The position numbers were made by a program, and so were the translations under genes. A stretch of 64,000 nt of DNA. Origin: Ampullaceana balthica. Lineage: Eukaryota > Mollusca > Gastropoda > Lymnaeidae. The notes under the pieces were generated by a model. The model made no database searches. It was not told the origin of the DNA and worked only from the letters and a program-made list of their open reading frames with translations. Below, piece by piece: positions 1-11,089 of the stretch. Within the stretch, counting starts at the first letter, position 1. Each line of letters opens with the position of its first letter. The stretch lies in the NCBI GenBank assembly GCA_944989445.1, contig CALYLW010000125.1, forward strand, positions 1,977,385-2,041,384. Reading direction: 5' to 3'.

Positions 1-910
1 GCACGCCCATGCCCCAAAATGTCGCCTAAATGCGACCTCACCAGTTCATGGACCCAGTGCCCAATAAATGCCACATAACACCCTGCGGGTGCACGGGGCC
101 CCATAATATAATTTTTTTTCTTATGTAAGCTATATAAAATTGCTTCAAGCGTTGGCTATTAGGTAAATTGATGGATCTTAACCAAACTTTGTATATTAGA
201 ACTTGGTAGATAATATTGAAATACTATTGGGCACTAATTTCCTAATGTCCATATCTTCGGGGCTGGGGACCCAAAATGTTTTTTTTCATAAACGTTTAAT
301 ATTTTATTCCCCATTCAAGTATTAAAGATCTAGATAAATATAGAGAAATATATCCGCTATGAAATTGATTGAAATAAACAAGTGTTTTGAACTTGTCATG
401 ACTAAATGGGCCCTGGGGCCCTTAATGTCAATTTTTGTGTGCTTATATGAGAAATACAAAAATTAGTGTATGTGATAGCTACTGAGTAAATGAATGGATC
501 TTGTCAAAACTTTGTATATAAAAATTTGGTTTCCCCATATTAAAATAACAAAGGGCATAGCACGTCTAATGTCTAATCGCTCAGGGCTAGGGGCCCCAAA
601 AGTGTTTTTTTTCGAATTTGTTTGAGATATTATTTGCCATTTTATTTTTAACCATCTTGAGAAATATATTCATGATGAAACTGAATTAAAATGAACAGCA
701 TGTTGATATTTACATCGTACATCGATTGGGCCGGTGGCCCCAAATGTATTTTTTCGTATATGTTTGAGATATTATTTGCCATTCTAATTTTAACGATTTT
801 GCGAAATATATCCATGATGAAACTGAACTTAAATAAACAGGTTTTCAAAATGTACATCTTGAACAGAATGGGCCCGGGGGCCCCTTAATGTATTTTTTTG
901 ATATATATAT

Positions 911-968
<58 letters not shown>

Positions 969-2108
969 GAAAGTATTTATGTATGTATGTATGTCCTTGA
1001 TAGATGACTAAACCATTCATCCGATCAGGATGAAACTTTTGAGTACGCTCCTGGGATGGTACTCCTGGGATGGTAACTGGCAACTTTTTTTGAAAATTTA
1101 ACACTCATAGGGCGCCGGAGGCCCAAAATGTCTTTTTTCACACATGTTTAAGATTGTATTCTCCATTCAATTATTAAAGATCTTGAGAAATATAGATACA
1201 TATATACACTATGACATTGATTGAAATAAACAGGTGCTTTGAACTTGACATCTTGCACTAAATGGGCCCTGGGCCCCTTAATGTCGTTTTTTGCTAATAT
1301 TAGCTATATAAAAGTTAGTAAATGAATAGATCTTAACCAAACTTTGTATATAAAATCTTTGTACCACATATTAAAATAACAAAAGGCACTGCACTTCTAA
1401 TGTTTAATTGTTCAGGGCTGGGGCCCAAAATGTTTTTTCGTATATGTTTGAGATATTATTTGCAATTGTATTTTTAACTATCTTGAGAAATATATCAATG
1501 ATGAAACTGAATTAAAATGAACAGCATTTTGAAATTTACATTTTACATCGAATGGGCTGGTGGCCCAAATGTCTTTTTTTTTGTATTCTCTAAGTTATTA
1601 TTTCCCACTCAGTATTTAACGATTTTACGAAATATATCAATTATGAAACTTTATTTAAATGAACAGGTTTTAAAAATGTACATCCTCTACCAAATTGGCC
1701 TGGGGGCCCCTTAATGTATTTTATTCTTATATTAGTTAAATAAAAATGCATTTAATTGTTAGATAATGAGAAAATAACTGGATTTTGACCAAACTTGATA
1801 TATAAAAACTTAAGAACCTATAATAAATTACTATAGGGCACAGACCTCCTAATGTCCATTTCCTCGGGGCTGGGGGCCCTAAATGTGTTTTTACTAAACT
1901 TTTAGTTTATTGTATTCCCCATTCAATTTTACACGATATTGAGCAATATAGATAAATATATTTATATATTTGTAATGAAAATGAACAGATTTTCAAGCGT
2001 CATATGTTATACTGATGGGCCCGGATACCCTTAAAGTAATTTCTTTTTTATCTATTTATGTATTCATTTTCAAATGAGATCGTTGCAACGCACGACGGGT
2101 CTGCTAGT
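1..2108 (+). repeat. Imperfect tandem array ending in a Helitron-like 3' terminus
   Basis: Related blocks recur through the stretch. Each has a short GC-rich core (gggccc...ttaatgt or ggggccc...aaaatgt) followed by AT-rich text with phrases such as gatcttaaccaaactttgta and gaaatatatccatgatgaaac. Cores sit near 100, 413, 590, 735, 876, 1270, 1430, 1555, 1703, 1870 and 2017. The array ends at 2080-2108 with the palindrome cgttgcaacg, then cacgacgggtctgctagt. A short palindrome shortly before a CTAGT end is the usual pattern of a Helitron 3' end. Minisatellite-bearing, non-autonomous Helitrons are known in invertebrates. No coding capacity is visible. The 5' end is outside the window or unrecognised. 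Confidence 0.55.
897..1090 (-). repeat. Helitron-associated block with (TA)n, inserted in the array
   Basis: A (TA)n run at about 903-964 is followed by sequence whose reverse complement matches 39485-39625: the phrases gagcgtactcaaa, gtttcat, gatcggatgaatggtttagtca, and a tail of tttcatttatatata. The block interrupts the GC-core array. The same pairing of sequence with TA repeats at two places in opposite orientation marks it as a mobile dispersed repeat, probably non-autonomous Helitron-type. Confidence 0.6.
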
Positions 2109-2820
2109 AGATTATATAAATAAAAAATGACATTTTAAAATCTATTAATGCCAAGGAGTATGCCAGACTGTATTCAGCTATTCCCCAAAGCTTTAAAACG
2201 ATCCGACTAATAGAATAATGTTTATATTGGTAATATAAAGAAGTGACAATAAGGTCTCGCGGGCCCATTCAGCGCAAGAAGTAAAATTAACTAGATACGG
2301 CCCGCAGCGTAGCATGCGCGCAAACTTACGCATAGATAGTGCAAAGAAAAAGTGTGGAAGGGAGAAAGAAAATAAACAGTAGCACGACGAAATGTGAACA
2401 ACGCGTGTGAACGTTAAGGGGGCCGCCAAATCATTTTTGGGAAGTATTTCGGACATCGCGACAACTTCTGCCTTGCCACCATGTATATACTGCTGAAGTA
2501 TTCATGTACTGAGTGTATTGTTGAGGAGAGTGTATGACTACGTTTCCGTCACTGAGAACAACGGATAGCTCATCGCCGAAGTTATCTCAATGTTGAGAAA
2601 CAAATATTACAGCCATGTTGCCATGTTGGAGAGCAACAACTTCGTTTATGATCTTTTCCCAGAAATATGCGACTGATAGAAACAGACTGTTACCTGATGA
2701 AGGCATTGGTATAACACTCAACGAAGCTTTTTTCCCGTGAAATACATGCGAAGCGTTGTTGATGTTCGTTAAGAAAGGGGGAAAAGAACGGGCATAAACA
2801 TCAACAATTTATTTTAAAAA
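2109..2820. other. No recognisable gene
   Basis: About 700 bp without a supported feature. Short open frames exist on both strands (for example minus-strand 2193-2456) but show no family motif, no good start context and no splice partners. A donor-like cttacg on the plus strand near 2323 has no convincing exon beside it. Confidence 0.5.
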
Positions 2821-2825
2821 TAAAA

Positions 2826-2905
2826 ACGTTGCCGTTGGGGCTTGATCCTAACATCTTTCGCATTTCAAGCGGATGTAATAACCAATGCACTACGAAATAC
2901 ATGTA
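2826..2905 (-). repeat. tRNA-derived SINE remnant
   Basis: Read on the minus strand, this segment has an A-box-like tagtgcattggttat and, about 35 nt later, a B-box-like ggatcaagcccc. That is the spacing and order of the internal RNA polymerase III promoter of a tRNA. The surrounding sequence would not fold as a functional tRNA, so a degraded tRNA-derived SINE head is more likely than a tRNA gene. No tail or target-site duplication was identified. Confidence 0.45.
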
Positions 2906-3069
2906 CAATGTGAAGGAACAACAAAAGGGAATGTAAAAAATATAGCTTGTCTCCACCCCTCCACTACCTTCGCTTGCCAACCTGTTAACTGTAATTAGTT
3001 GATCCAAGTGATGGTCATTCGTCATGCTCATTTGCACATTCTTGCTTTGTTGAAATATATATATAGTTA

Positions 3070-3560
3070 ACACCTGTTCATTTCAATTAATTTTATAATG
3101 GATATTTTTCTCTTTGTTTCTCAAGATCGTGTAAAATCGAATTGGGCAGGAAAAAAAGGGGGGGGGGTAAAAATATTAAATAATTACTCAAATAGACATT
3201 TGAAGTTCACGGCCACGACGGAATAGACACTAGGAGTTCAGTACTTTATGTTATTTTAATACAGTTCCTCAAGTTTTTATATGCCACGTTTAGTCAAGAT
3301 CCAACGCTTAAAATAACGTTTATAAAGCATTTTAAAAAAAAATCACATTAAGGGCCCCCGACCGCATTTAGTGCAAGATGTCAAAATCCAAACATATTTT
3401 GATTTCAGTTTCATAATGAATATACTTATAAATATTTCTCAACATCAGGTAAAATTATATTGGGGTTAAATCTTAATGATCAACAACAATAACACAATTT
3501 GCCCCTCGCTCTGATGGAATGGACATTTTGTAAAAAATTGCACAAAAATGGATCTTTAGT
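3070..3560 (-). repeat. Inverted, degenerate units of the 1-2108 array
   Basis: The reverse complement matches blocks of the first array. Sequence around 3080-3140 (tcaagatcgtgtaaaat), 3230-3310 (the complement of gatcttaaccaaactttgta) and 3345-3460 (a ggcccc core, then the complement of atgatgaaactg) occurs in the same order. A short poly-G tract lies at 3160-3168. Copies in both orientations within 4 kb show dispersal as well as tandem growth. Confidence 0.6.
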
Positions 3561-3645
3561 ATCTTTGCACACGTGGATTTTTACATTGCACTCGGACCAA
3601 CAAACCTAAGATAAAAAATTGCTGGCTGTCAAGTTGTTTGCTTTT

Positions 3646-5757
3646 TAAATCCCTTATATTAACTTCACCGCCGTCTCTGTCTCTCTGTCGTCATCTCTGT
3701 CTGGGGCGGGCGGAAAAACAAAAGTCAAAATGACCCACTTCCCGAGATCCGATCGAGCTGAAATTTGTCACACGGACCCGTCTCACCTAACAATGCATCG
3801 TATTACAATTTCAGATCGATCGCACGTACCCTAATGAAATTAATGCATTTTAAGTTTATCCTTATATAACGTATGTAATTCAAATTCACTGTTGGTTATT
3901 GTTTTTTTTTCCACGTGAAGGTTTGAGTTGATGCGACCCATCGAAGCACCGGCGTGCTTTTGTTTACATTTTACGTGTCACGCTGAGCTGTGTCCAGCAA
4001 TTGGTGACCAGACCTTTCACCTCTCCCACCCACCCCTCCCGGTTATACAGCAGGAGTTAAGGCAGATACAGTCTGTAAATTTTTGTCGCTTTTGAACATA
4101 ATAAATACTTTTAGTTATGTCTCATATATAAGTGATTTTTAGTCAAAAACGTTGTTTTTACGGGGTTGTTTTTTTAAATCCCTTATATTAACTTCACCGC
4201 CCTCTCTCTCTGTCTGTCATCATCTCTGTCTTGGGCGGGCGGAAAAACAAAAGTAAAAAATGACCCACTTCCCGTGATCCGATCGAGCTGAAATTTGGCA
4301 CACGGACCCGTCTCACCTAACAATGCATCGTATCAAAATTGCAGGTCGATCGAACGTGCCGTAATTAAATTAATGCATTTTTAGTTTATCCTTATATAAC
4401 GTATGTAATTCAAACTCACGGTTTGTTATTGTTTTTTTTCCCACGTGAGAGTTTGAGTTGACGCTTTGACGTCGAGCCCATCGAAGTTACGGCGTGCTTT
4501 TGTTTACATTTTACGTGTCATGCTGAACTCGGTTCCCCCCCCCTAGGGTTATGAAGTAACGTTGAGTTAAGACATATTCAGTCTGTAATTGCTTGTCACG
4601 TTTGAAAATAATCAATACTTTTAGTTATGACTCATATATAAGGGATTTATAGTCAAAAACTTTGTTTTTACGGGTTTGTTTTATTAAATCCCTTGTATTA
4701 ACTTCACCGCCGTCTCTCTCTGTCATTCTGTCGTCATCTCTCTCTGTCTGTCTTGGGCGGGCGGAAAAACAAAATTCAAAAATGACCCACTTACCGTGAT
4801 CCGATCTAGCTTAATTTTGGCACACGGACCCGTCTCACCTCACAGTACATCGTTTCGAAATTTCAGATTGATCAAACGTACCGTAATTAAATGTATGCAT
4901 TTTTAGTTTATCCTTATATAACGCATGTAATTCAAATTCACTGTTTGTTATTGTTTTTTTTCACGGGATTGTTCAGTCACGCGTTGACGCGACCCATCGA
5001 AGTACCGGCGTGCTTTTGTTTACATTTTACGTGTCACGCTGAGCTTGATCAAGCGATCGGTGACCAGACTTTTCCCCTCTCCCACCCCCCCACCCCCAGG
5101 GTTATGAAGCAAAGTTGAGTTAAGACAGATTCAGTATGTAAATGTTTGTCGCGTTAGAAAATAATCAATACTGTTAGTTATGTCTCATATGTAAGGGATT
5201 TATAGTCAAAAACTTTGTTTTTTACGGGTTTGTTTTATTAAATCCCTTATATTTACTTCAAAATCGTGTCTGTCGTCATCTCTCTCTGTCGTGATCTCTG
5301 TCTTGGGCGGGAAACAAAAGTAAAAAATGACCCACTTCCCGTGATGCCGTGAGCTGAAATTTAGCACAGGGACTTGTTTCACCTAACAATGCATAGTATC
5401 AAAATTTCAGATCAATCGAATGTACGGTAATTAAATTAATGCATTTGTAGTTTATCTCTATACGAGGTATGTAATTCAATTTCACAGACTGTTATTGTTT
5501 ATTTTTCACGTTACAGCTCAGTTCGCGCGTTGACGCGATGTACGTTGTGCTTTTGTTTACATTTTACGTGTCACGCTGCGCTCGGTCCAGCGATCGGTGA
5601 CGAGACCTTTCGGGTTATAAAGCAAAGGGGAGTTAAGACTGATTCAGTCTGTAAATATTTGTCGCGTTTGAACATAATAATAACTTTTAGTTATGTCTCA
5701 TATATAAGGGATTTATAGTCAAAAACTTTGTTTTTACGGGTTTGTTTTATTTTACAA
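3646..5757 (+). repeat. Tandem array of four ~510-550 bp TIR-bounded units (family A)
   Basis: Unit starts are at about 3646, 4175, 4685 and 5239, giving spacings of 529, 510 and 554 bp. Each unit opens with TAAATCCCTTATAT and closes with ATATAAGGGATTTA, which are exact reverse complements (the first unit's right end is mutated). A linker containing agtcaaaaactttgttttta and cgggtttgtttt joins the units. Internal conserved blocks include a CT-rich tract, gggcgggcggaaaaacaaaa, gatccgatcgagctgaaat, a GATCGAT block, and ttttgtttacattttacgtg. No reading frame is shared by the units. The complementary ends resemble a MITE, but tandem head-to-tail arrays with linkers are atypical of MITEs. I do not recognise the family. 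Confidence 0.85.
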
Positions 5758-6335
5758 AATGTTAACTCAACAATTCTCTTCAAAGGGAAATAATTCAAGT
5801 TTTTAAAAAAAATGTTTTTTCTTTGAAGAGTGATATGTCATTACAAACTCTAACTGTTGCAAACCTGCTAAAACAGAGACATAATAATTAACTTTTAAAA
5901 GATTGTAAAAAATGTGTACAAGAAGGGGGGAAGGGATTTTTAGAAACTAGTTTTTTTATTCTTATACACTGAAGAGGACAACATTAATTTCTCATGTCAT
6001 TATAACTAAAAGCTTGGGCGCAAAACATTGGTATTCACTACGTACATAATGATTGTTGTAAGGATTGTTCAATGGAATCCCATCTCCCTGAATATTTGTC
6101 GTACAAGTACCATTTTCTTGTGAACTCACAATCGTTGTACAGTGGAGAAAAAATTTGTATGCTTGATATATGGTTGTATGATGACAAAGATTGACATATA
6201 ATTTGATAAGTAGTACCCATACTATTGATTTGTCCATGCTTGGTGCCAACGGTTTTATTTTTGTAGAAAACAAGAAAATTTATTTTGACCTCTTTAGTGC
6301 ATTGCAATAATAGTGTGTTTTAAAAATATTTTTTC

Positions 6336-6340
<5 letters not shown>
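5758..6340. other. No recognisable gene
   Basis: AT-rich sequence. Two overlapping minus-strand frames at 5992-6307 translate to sequence with no recognisable motif and are probably chance. Confidence 0.5.

Positions 6341-6341
<1 letters not shown>

Positions 6342-6388
<47 letters not shown>
6342..6388. repeat. (TA)n microsatellite
   Basis: An uninterrupted alternation of T and A over about 47 bp, directly visible. Confidence 0.95.
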
Positions 6389-6395
<7 letters not shown>

Positions 6396-6696
6396 TATGG
6401 AGCTCACACGGGTGAAAGCAATAAAACTACATGTAATGAGTAAAAATTTATAATCTATGTGTACCAAGTACATATCACCAGGCTATTTACAAAATCAATT
6501 GCTGCAACCCCCCTAATTTTGGGAATAAATGTATATTTCAATTTAAATATTTGCATAAAGAGTAACTTGCTCTTGCAATTGAGGTATGAGGGGGTTGGGC
6601 AGTATTTCGACATGCTTATGAAAGTGTGTGGAAGGGGATAACAGCTCCCTTTTAGATTAAGGTCAAATCGTCGAATAATAATTTGATTTTGAACAT

Positions 6697-7047
6697 ATAA
6701 ATAAAAGGTAAAAAAATGATTTTTAAAAACCACGTTTTTACAAGCGGACTAAAAAGAAGAAAATAATTTAAAACTGGTAAGTTCAAGTACTTTAATTTAA
6801 TATGACTAAAAACGTGGGACGGGCGCTTATGAGGTTTAACATATGCAGCTCACTCATACTCTCACTTATAGATCTCTCTTTTGCCTTCTAAATTAGAAAT
6901 CTTTAATTTTTATACCAAACACCCGCCCCACGTTTTTAGTCATATTAAATCAAGTACTTGAACTTACCAGTTTTAAATTATTTTCTTCTTTTTAGTCCGC
7001 TTGTAAAAACGTGGTTTTTAAAAATCATTTTTTTACCTTTATTTATT
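6697..7047. mobile_element. Foldback element with ~125-bp inverted arms
   Basis: Sequence at about 6697-6823 recurs as its reverse complement at about 6921-7047, nearly perfectly, around a loop of about 100 bp. The arms include ggtaaaaaaatgattttta, ccacgtttttacaagcggac, aactggtaagttcaagtact and atatgactaaaaacgtggg. The loop has no long open frame. The structure could form a large cruciform. It fits a foldback or long-TIR MITE-type element. I did not identify a target-site duplication. Confidence 0.85.
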
Positions 7048-7135
7048 TTATTCTTTTTAGTCCACTAATAAAAACTTGGTTTTTAACAATATTTTTTTAC
7101 CTCTATTTATTTTACCAAACACCTCACAAGCGCCC
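7048..7135 (+). repeat. Degenerate third copy of the foldback arm
   Basis: Directly beyond the right arm, the motifs ctttttagtcc, aataaaaac, ttggtttttaa, tttttttacc and tttattttaccaaacacc reappear in the same order as in the right arm but with more substitutions. This looks like an older arm or a partial tandem duplication. Confidence 0.6.
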
Positions 7136-7214
7136 GCCAAACGTTTTAAAAACATTGTGATGTGGTCACGGGGGGAACTCACGGATGTCAACAAAAGCCG
7201 ACGGTACAGTTTCT

Positions 7215-8473
7215 TATATATAGACTATAGATAAACTAAAAAGTTCAATAATTTAATAACGGTACATTCGATCGATCTGAAATTTTAATACAATGCATTG
7301 TCATCCAAGATCTATCTGTGGTAAAATTTTCAGATCTCTAGGACCATCAGAAGTGGTTCAATTTTACGTTGGCAGATTTGAAAAAATCTTGGACAAACAA
7401 ACAAACAATGCCCAACGAAAGCGAGTTAATAAAAACGTGGTAAATAAAACAAACCCGTAAAAACAAAGTTTTTGACTATAAATCCCTTATATATGAGACA
7501 TAACTAACAGTATTGATTATTTTCAAACATTTACAGACTGAATCTGTCTTAACTCAAGTTTGCTTCATAACCCTAGGGGGGGGAGGGGTGGGTGGGAGGG
7601 GGAGAGGGGAAAAGTCTGGTCACCGATTCGCTTGACCGAGCTCAGCGTGACACGTAAAATGTAAACAAAAGCACCCCGTCGCTTCGTTGGGTCGCCTCAA
7701 TGCGTCAGCTCAAACTTTCACGTGGGAAAAAAAACAATAACAAACCGTGAATTTGAATTACATACCTCATATAAGGATAAACTAAAAATGCATTAATTTA
7801 ATTACGGTACGTTCGATCGATCTGAAATTTTGATACGATGCATTGTTAGGTCAGACGGGTCCGTGTGCCAAATTTCAGCTCGATCGGATCACGGGAAGTG
7901 GGTCATTTTCGACTTTTGTTTTTCCGCCCGCCCGCCGAGCCCATGAGATGATGAGATGATGAGACGGCCGCGAAGTTAATATAAGGGATTTAATAAAACA
8001 AACCCGTAAAAACAAAGTTTTTGACTATAAATCCCTTATATATGAGACATAACTAACAGTATTGATTATTTTCAAACCTACAAACATTGACAGACTGACA
8101 CCGAGTGATGTCCCTTGTCTTTAATAAATGGGGGTGGGACGTGAGGGGGTGTCGGCACGACGGTCGGCGTCAACTCAAACTCACGTGGAAGTGGAAGAAA
8201 AAAACAATAACAAACAGTGAATTTGAATTACATACCTCATATAAGGATAAACTAAAAATGCATTAATTTAATTACGGTACGATCGATCGATCTGAAATTT
8301 TGATACGATGCATTGTTAGGTGATCGGGTCCGTGTGCCAAATTTCAGCTCGATCGGATCACTGGAAGTGGGTCATTTTTGACTTTTCTTTTTCCGCCCGC
8401 CCAGCCCATGAGATGATGAGATGATGAGATGATGAGATGATGAGACGGCTGCGAAGTTAATATAAGGGATTTA
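7215..8473 (-). repeat. Inverted family A repeats: one partial and two tandem units
   Basis: The reverse complement carries the family A blocks in order. 7215-7410 is a partial unit with the GATCGAT and atgcattgt parts. Two fuller units follow at about 7441-7988 and 7989-8473, each with taaataaaacaaacccg, aaagtttttgactata, and TIR phrases tataaatcccttat and tataagggattta. A (GATGA)n-like run of gatgagatgat lies within the units at about 7946-7962 and 8408-8442, where the direct copies have a CT/GT-rich tract. No coding sequence. Confidence 0.8.
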
Positions 8474-9100
8474 AAAAGGGGGTTGAACGAGGAGGAAAAG
8501 CTGTCGTCATCGCAGTAGATAATCTTTAAAAGATGATGGATCACAGCTTGAATGTTAGCGCCAATTTGTTCTCTATGTTAACCAAGCTAGTGGCGGATAT
8601 TTAGTTTTAGAGAAAAAGGTTACATTCAAAATGACAATCCTTTGTTTACGACAGACTTTCGTTATCGGATTGAGAAGCAATGGCAACATAACCATGTTAT
8701 AAATATATATCTTTTAAAGGTAATGAGGGAAATATAATGAGCTAATTTAAAATATTTACTTTAATTAACATGAGATTTACCTGAAAACAAACTGACGTGT
8801 TTAACTGTTATAATATCTGGAAGATGGATAAAACTACAGCTGTGTCGGCGATTTGGATTTAAATTGAGGAAGGAGTCGTAAAACTATATTTAGTTTTAAA
8901 ACCCATTTGTAAACATTATAATTTACTGATAAATATTTTCGGAGCCATATGCCGAGTAAGATTAATCAAAATTAAAGTGAAGAACATAGTTCTTTTGTTA
9001 AAACATCTTGTAACTCCGGAGTTCCTCACTATGACCAGAGGTCAAATGATACACGCCCAAATGGCTATCGGATCTGAATGTTAATAATTGAAATACACTT
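8474..9100. other. No recognisable feature; probable intron or 3' flank
   Basis: AT-rich, non-repetitive as far as I can see. It lies downstream (minus strand) of the signal-peptide exon at 9103-9176 and is probably its intron. No further exon was found. Confidence 0.4.
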
Positions 9101-9102
9101 AC

Positions 9103-9176
9103 CTGGAATCACATTGGCCATCAATTGTCCTGTGACGAGAACCAGCATTGACATCAGGACGATGCTCATGTTTGAC
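9103..9176 (-). CDS. Candidate first coding exon: signal peptide of a secreted protein
   Basis: On the minus strand, an acceptor-like atttag is followed by seven untranslated bases, then ATG (9169-9167) and 22 codons plus one base before a canonical gtaagtg donor. The peptide begins MSIVLMSMLVLVTGQLMA and continues NVIP. It is a hydrophobic core followed by a plausible cleavage site after QLMA, typical of a secretory signal. The phase at the donor is 1. The next exon is not identified; it should lie at lower coordinates or outside the window. The 76-bp exon at 33275-33350 has the matching phase but lies upstream on this strand, so it cannot follow in the same transcript without rearrangement. 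The mature product is unknown; a secreted peptide or neuropeptide precursor is one possibility. Signal peptides can arise by chance, but splice sites on both sides strengthen this call. Confidence 0.55.
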
Positions 9177-9442
9177 CTAAATATAAGATAATTTCAAATG
9201 TTAATTTTACCTTTTGAGTTAATTTGTTTCTATTTGATTTGACTTTACGGAGCCTATTTGTAAACATTAATTTACGCAACTGTGTTGCATTGGAAAGAAA
9301 CACATTGTTTCTTCCACAATGATAGTCAGAAATATATGTTTAATATTATTCACAGCATGAGGCAAACAATTTTTACAAAAAGTTATTTAGGACCTCTAAA
9401 ATTTATTTTGGAAAATACAACTATTTATAAACCAGCCGAGAC

Positions 9443-11028
9443 TAGGGATCAGCCGGATATGGTTTTTTACTAAATGCCGAATCCGGATAGTTTGGCCCTA
9501 ATATTTGCCGAATCCGGATTGCGGATCCGGATATCTCCACATTTAAGTGTAAGAGCTAGTAGGGTGTACTTTACTACTTTATATCTAGTATTTTATTTAA
9601 TACTATACAGTAAAATTTTTATTATCCTACAAATGGAGAGTATCTGCTGTTCACTTTGTGGCATTGTCAATTTGAGGGATGAACATTTTACAATGAATTG
9701 AATGAACGAACTTGAACGAAGTTCAACGAACTGTGTAGTGTGTACCAAGCGAACAGTGTTGTACTGTGTGTGTAGTATGATGTTCAAGAAGTCATGACCT
9801 AGAGCCAAAATTAAACTGTTATTTTATTCTGACGATTTAAGTTTAATATGCTGTTCGTTAACTTAGTTTGTTATCGTATGTAGTAAAGTAATATCTATAC
9901 GTGTACCTTTTTTAACTTAATATATTTTTTCACGTATTGAAATTGATTCTTTTACTAAATTTTGCATGGATTTGAATGATTTCATGATCAACGCTTGTTA
10001 ATTTGTTTATTTTGTTATATATTTATAATTTAATATACAACTTAATTTGTTAATTAACTTATTTTTTATAATTATAATATTCACAATAGAATAGAGTTTT
10101 AAAATTATAAGACTGAATAGGATATAACACGTGTTATGGAGACAAGCAACATTTTTATTTTTAGGTTCGCAAATCAAATCAAAATTGCAACTGCTATTTA
10201 AAGTTTAACGGAAAAAAATAACAAAGAATATACAATTATTACAATGATATAACTTATATCATATAAGTAAAATGTTTAAATGTAAATACTGAATGAAAGT
10301 AGTGAATAACTGACTACTGTCAACGTACGAGTCAATGACAAAGAAGTTAAAAACGAAAGCCAACTCTCAGCCTGTCCCAGTTTCCAAGGCTCCTGTTTAA
10401 CTATAAAGCTTATAGTTTATAGTATAAACTATAAACTAATAATTACAAATTAAACTTAAAATTAGTATTTTTTAACATAAAATTATTATTTTTAACATAA
10501 AGTTATTATTTTTAAGATAAAATTATTATATCAGCTAAAACAATGAAAATAATTTAATGACATGAGTAAATAAAATAGTTACTAGTTAGTAGTTACTAGT
10601 TACTAGAAGGATGTAACATGGTATAGCAGTACTTGTTACCTTTAAATTTGTAGTTTGTTTCTTCAATTTTCAAGTTTCGAAAAATTAAGTGTTTGTCATA
10701 CCCAAATTCTTTTTCATTAACAATAACATCCCAAGTTAGTTTGGCGACAAGCGAGAACGCTTATCATCATTTATCTGCCCCGCTGTGCTGAATGCTCTCT
10801 ACCTATCCATTCTTGTTAAATGTACTGACTTCTGGCTATTTTTTTACTTTTTATATAATTGTTTATAAACTTTTTAATATTAATTAATTTGATTTCAAAA
10901 ATTCTTTACTTCATTGATATCCGGATACTATTCTGATCTGCCCTAAGTATTTGCCGAATCCGGATAGTGGCAAAAATCACGATAACGGGTCCGAATATCC
11001 GGCATTCCGGATAATCGGCTGTCCCCTA
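9443..11028. mobile_element. Non-autonomous hAT transposon with Ac-type ends
   Basis: The left end reads TAGGGATCAGCCGGATAT. The right end, reversed, reads TAGGGGACAGCCGATTAT. TAGGG is the terminal motif of Ac-like hAT elements. Direct repeats flank it: gccgagac at 9435-9442 and gctgagac at 11029-11036, 7 of 8 identical, the hAT duplication length. Subterminal repeats of gccgaatccggat occur near both ends (about 9476, 9508, 10953). The interior is AT-rich with no transposase similarity, so this copy is non-autonomous. An inner near-palindrome lies at 10410-10434. Confidence 0.85.
10410..10434. repeat. Short AT palindrome
   Basis: ttatagtttata and tataaactataa flank a single central g: 12-bp perfect arms. 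It lies inside the hAT element and could extrude as a hairpin. Confidence 0.8.
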
Positions 11029-11089
11029 GCTGAGACTATCGGAGTTGACGACGCTGGTTGATATATGTGGCAACGGGAGGGCCTAGATA

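Noticed and set aside
829..1104. 91-codon minus-strand frame with a Tyr-Ile repeat
   Set aside because: The middle is a translated (TA)n microsatellite and the ends belong to dispersed repeats.
2193..2456. 87-codon minus-strand frame with a donor-like site inside
   Set aside because: No recognised domain, no acceptor pairing, and the donor-like site lies in GC-biased sequence without an exon-like partner.
5992..6307. Two overlapping ~90-codon minus-strand frames
   Set aside because: No motif, overlapping in different frames, no splice partners; chance frames in AT-rich sequence.
3646..8473. CRISPR-like array because of regular repeats
   Set aside because: Units exceed 500 bp with diverged interiors, and the host is an animal genome.
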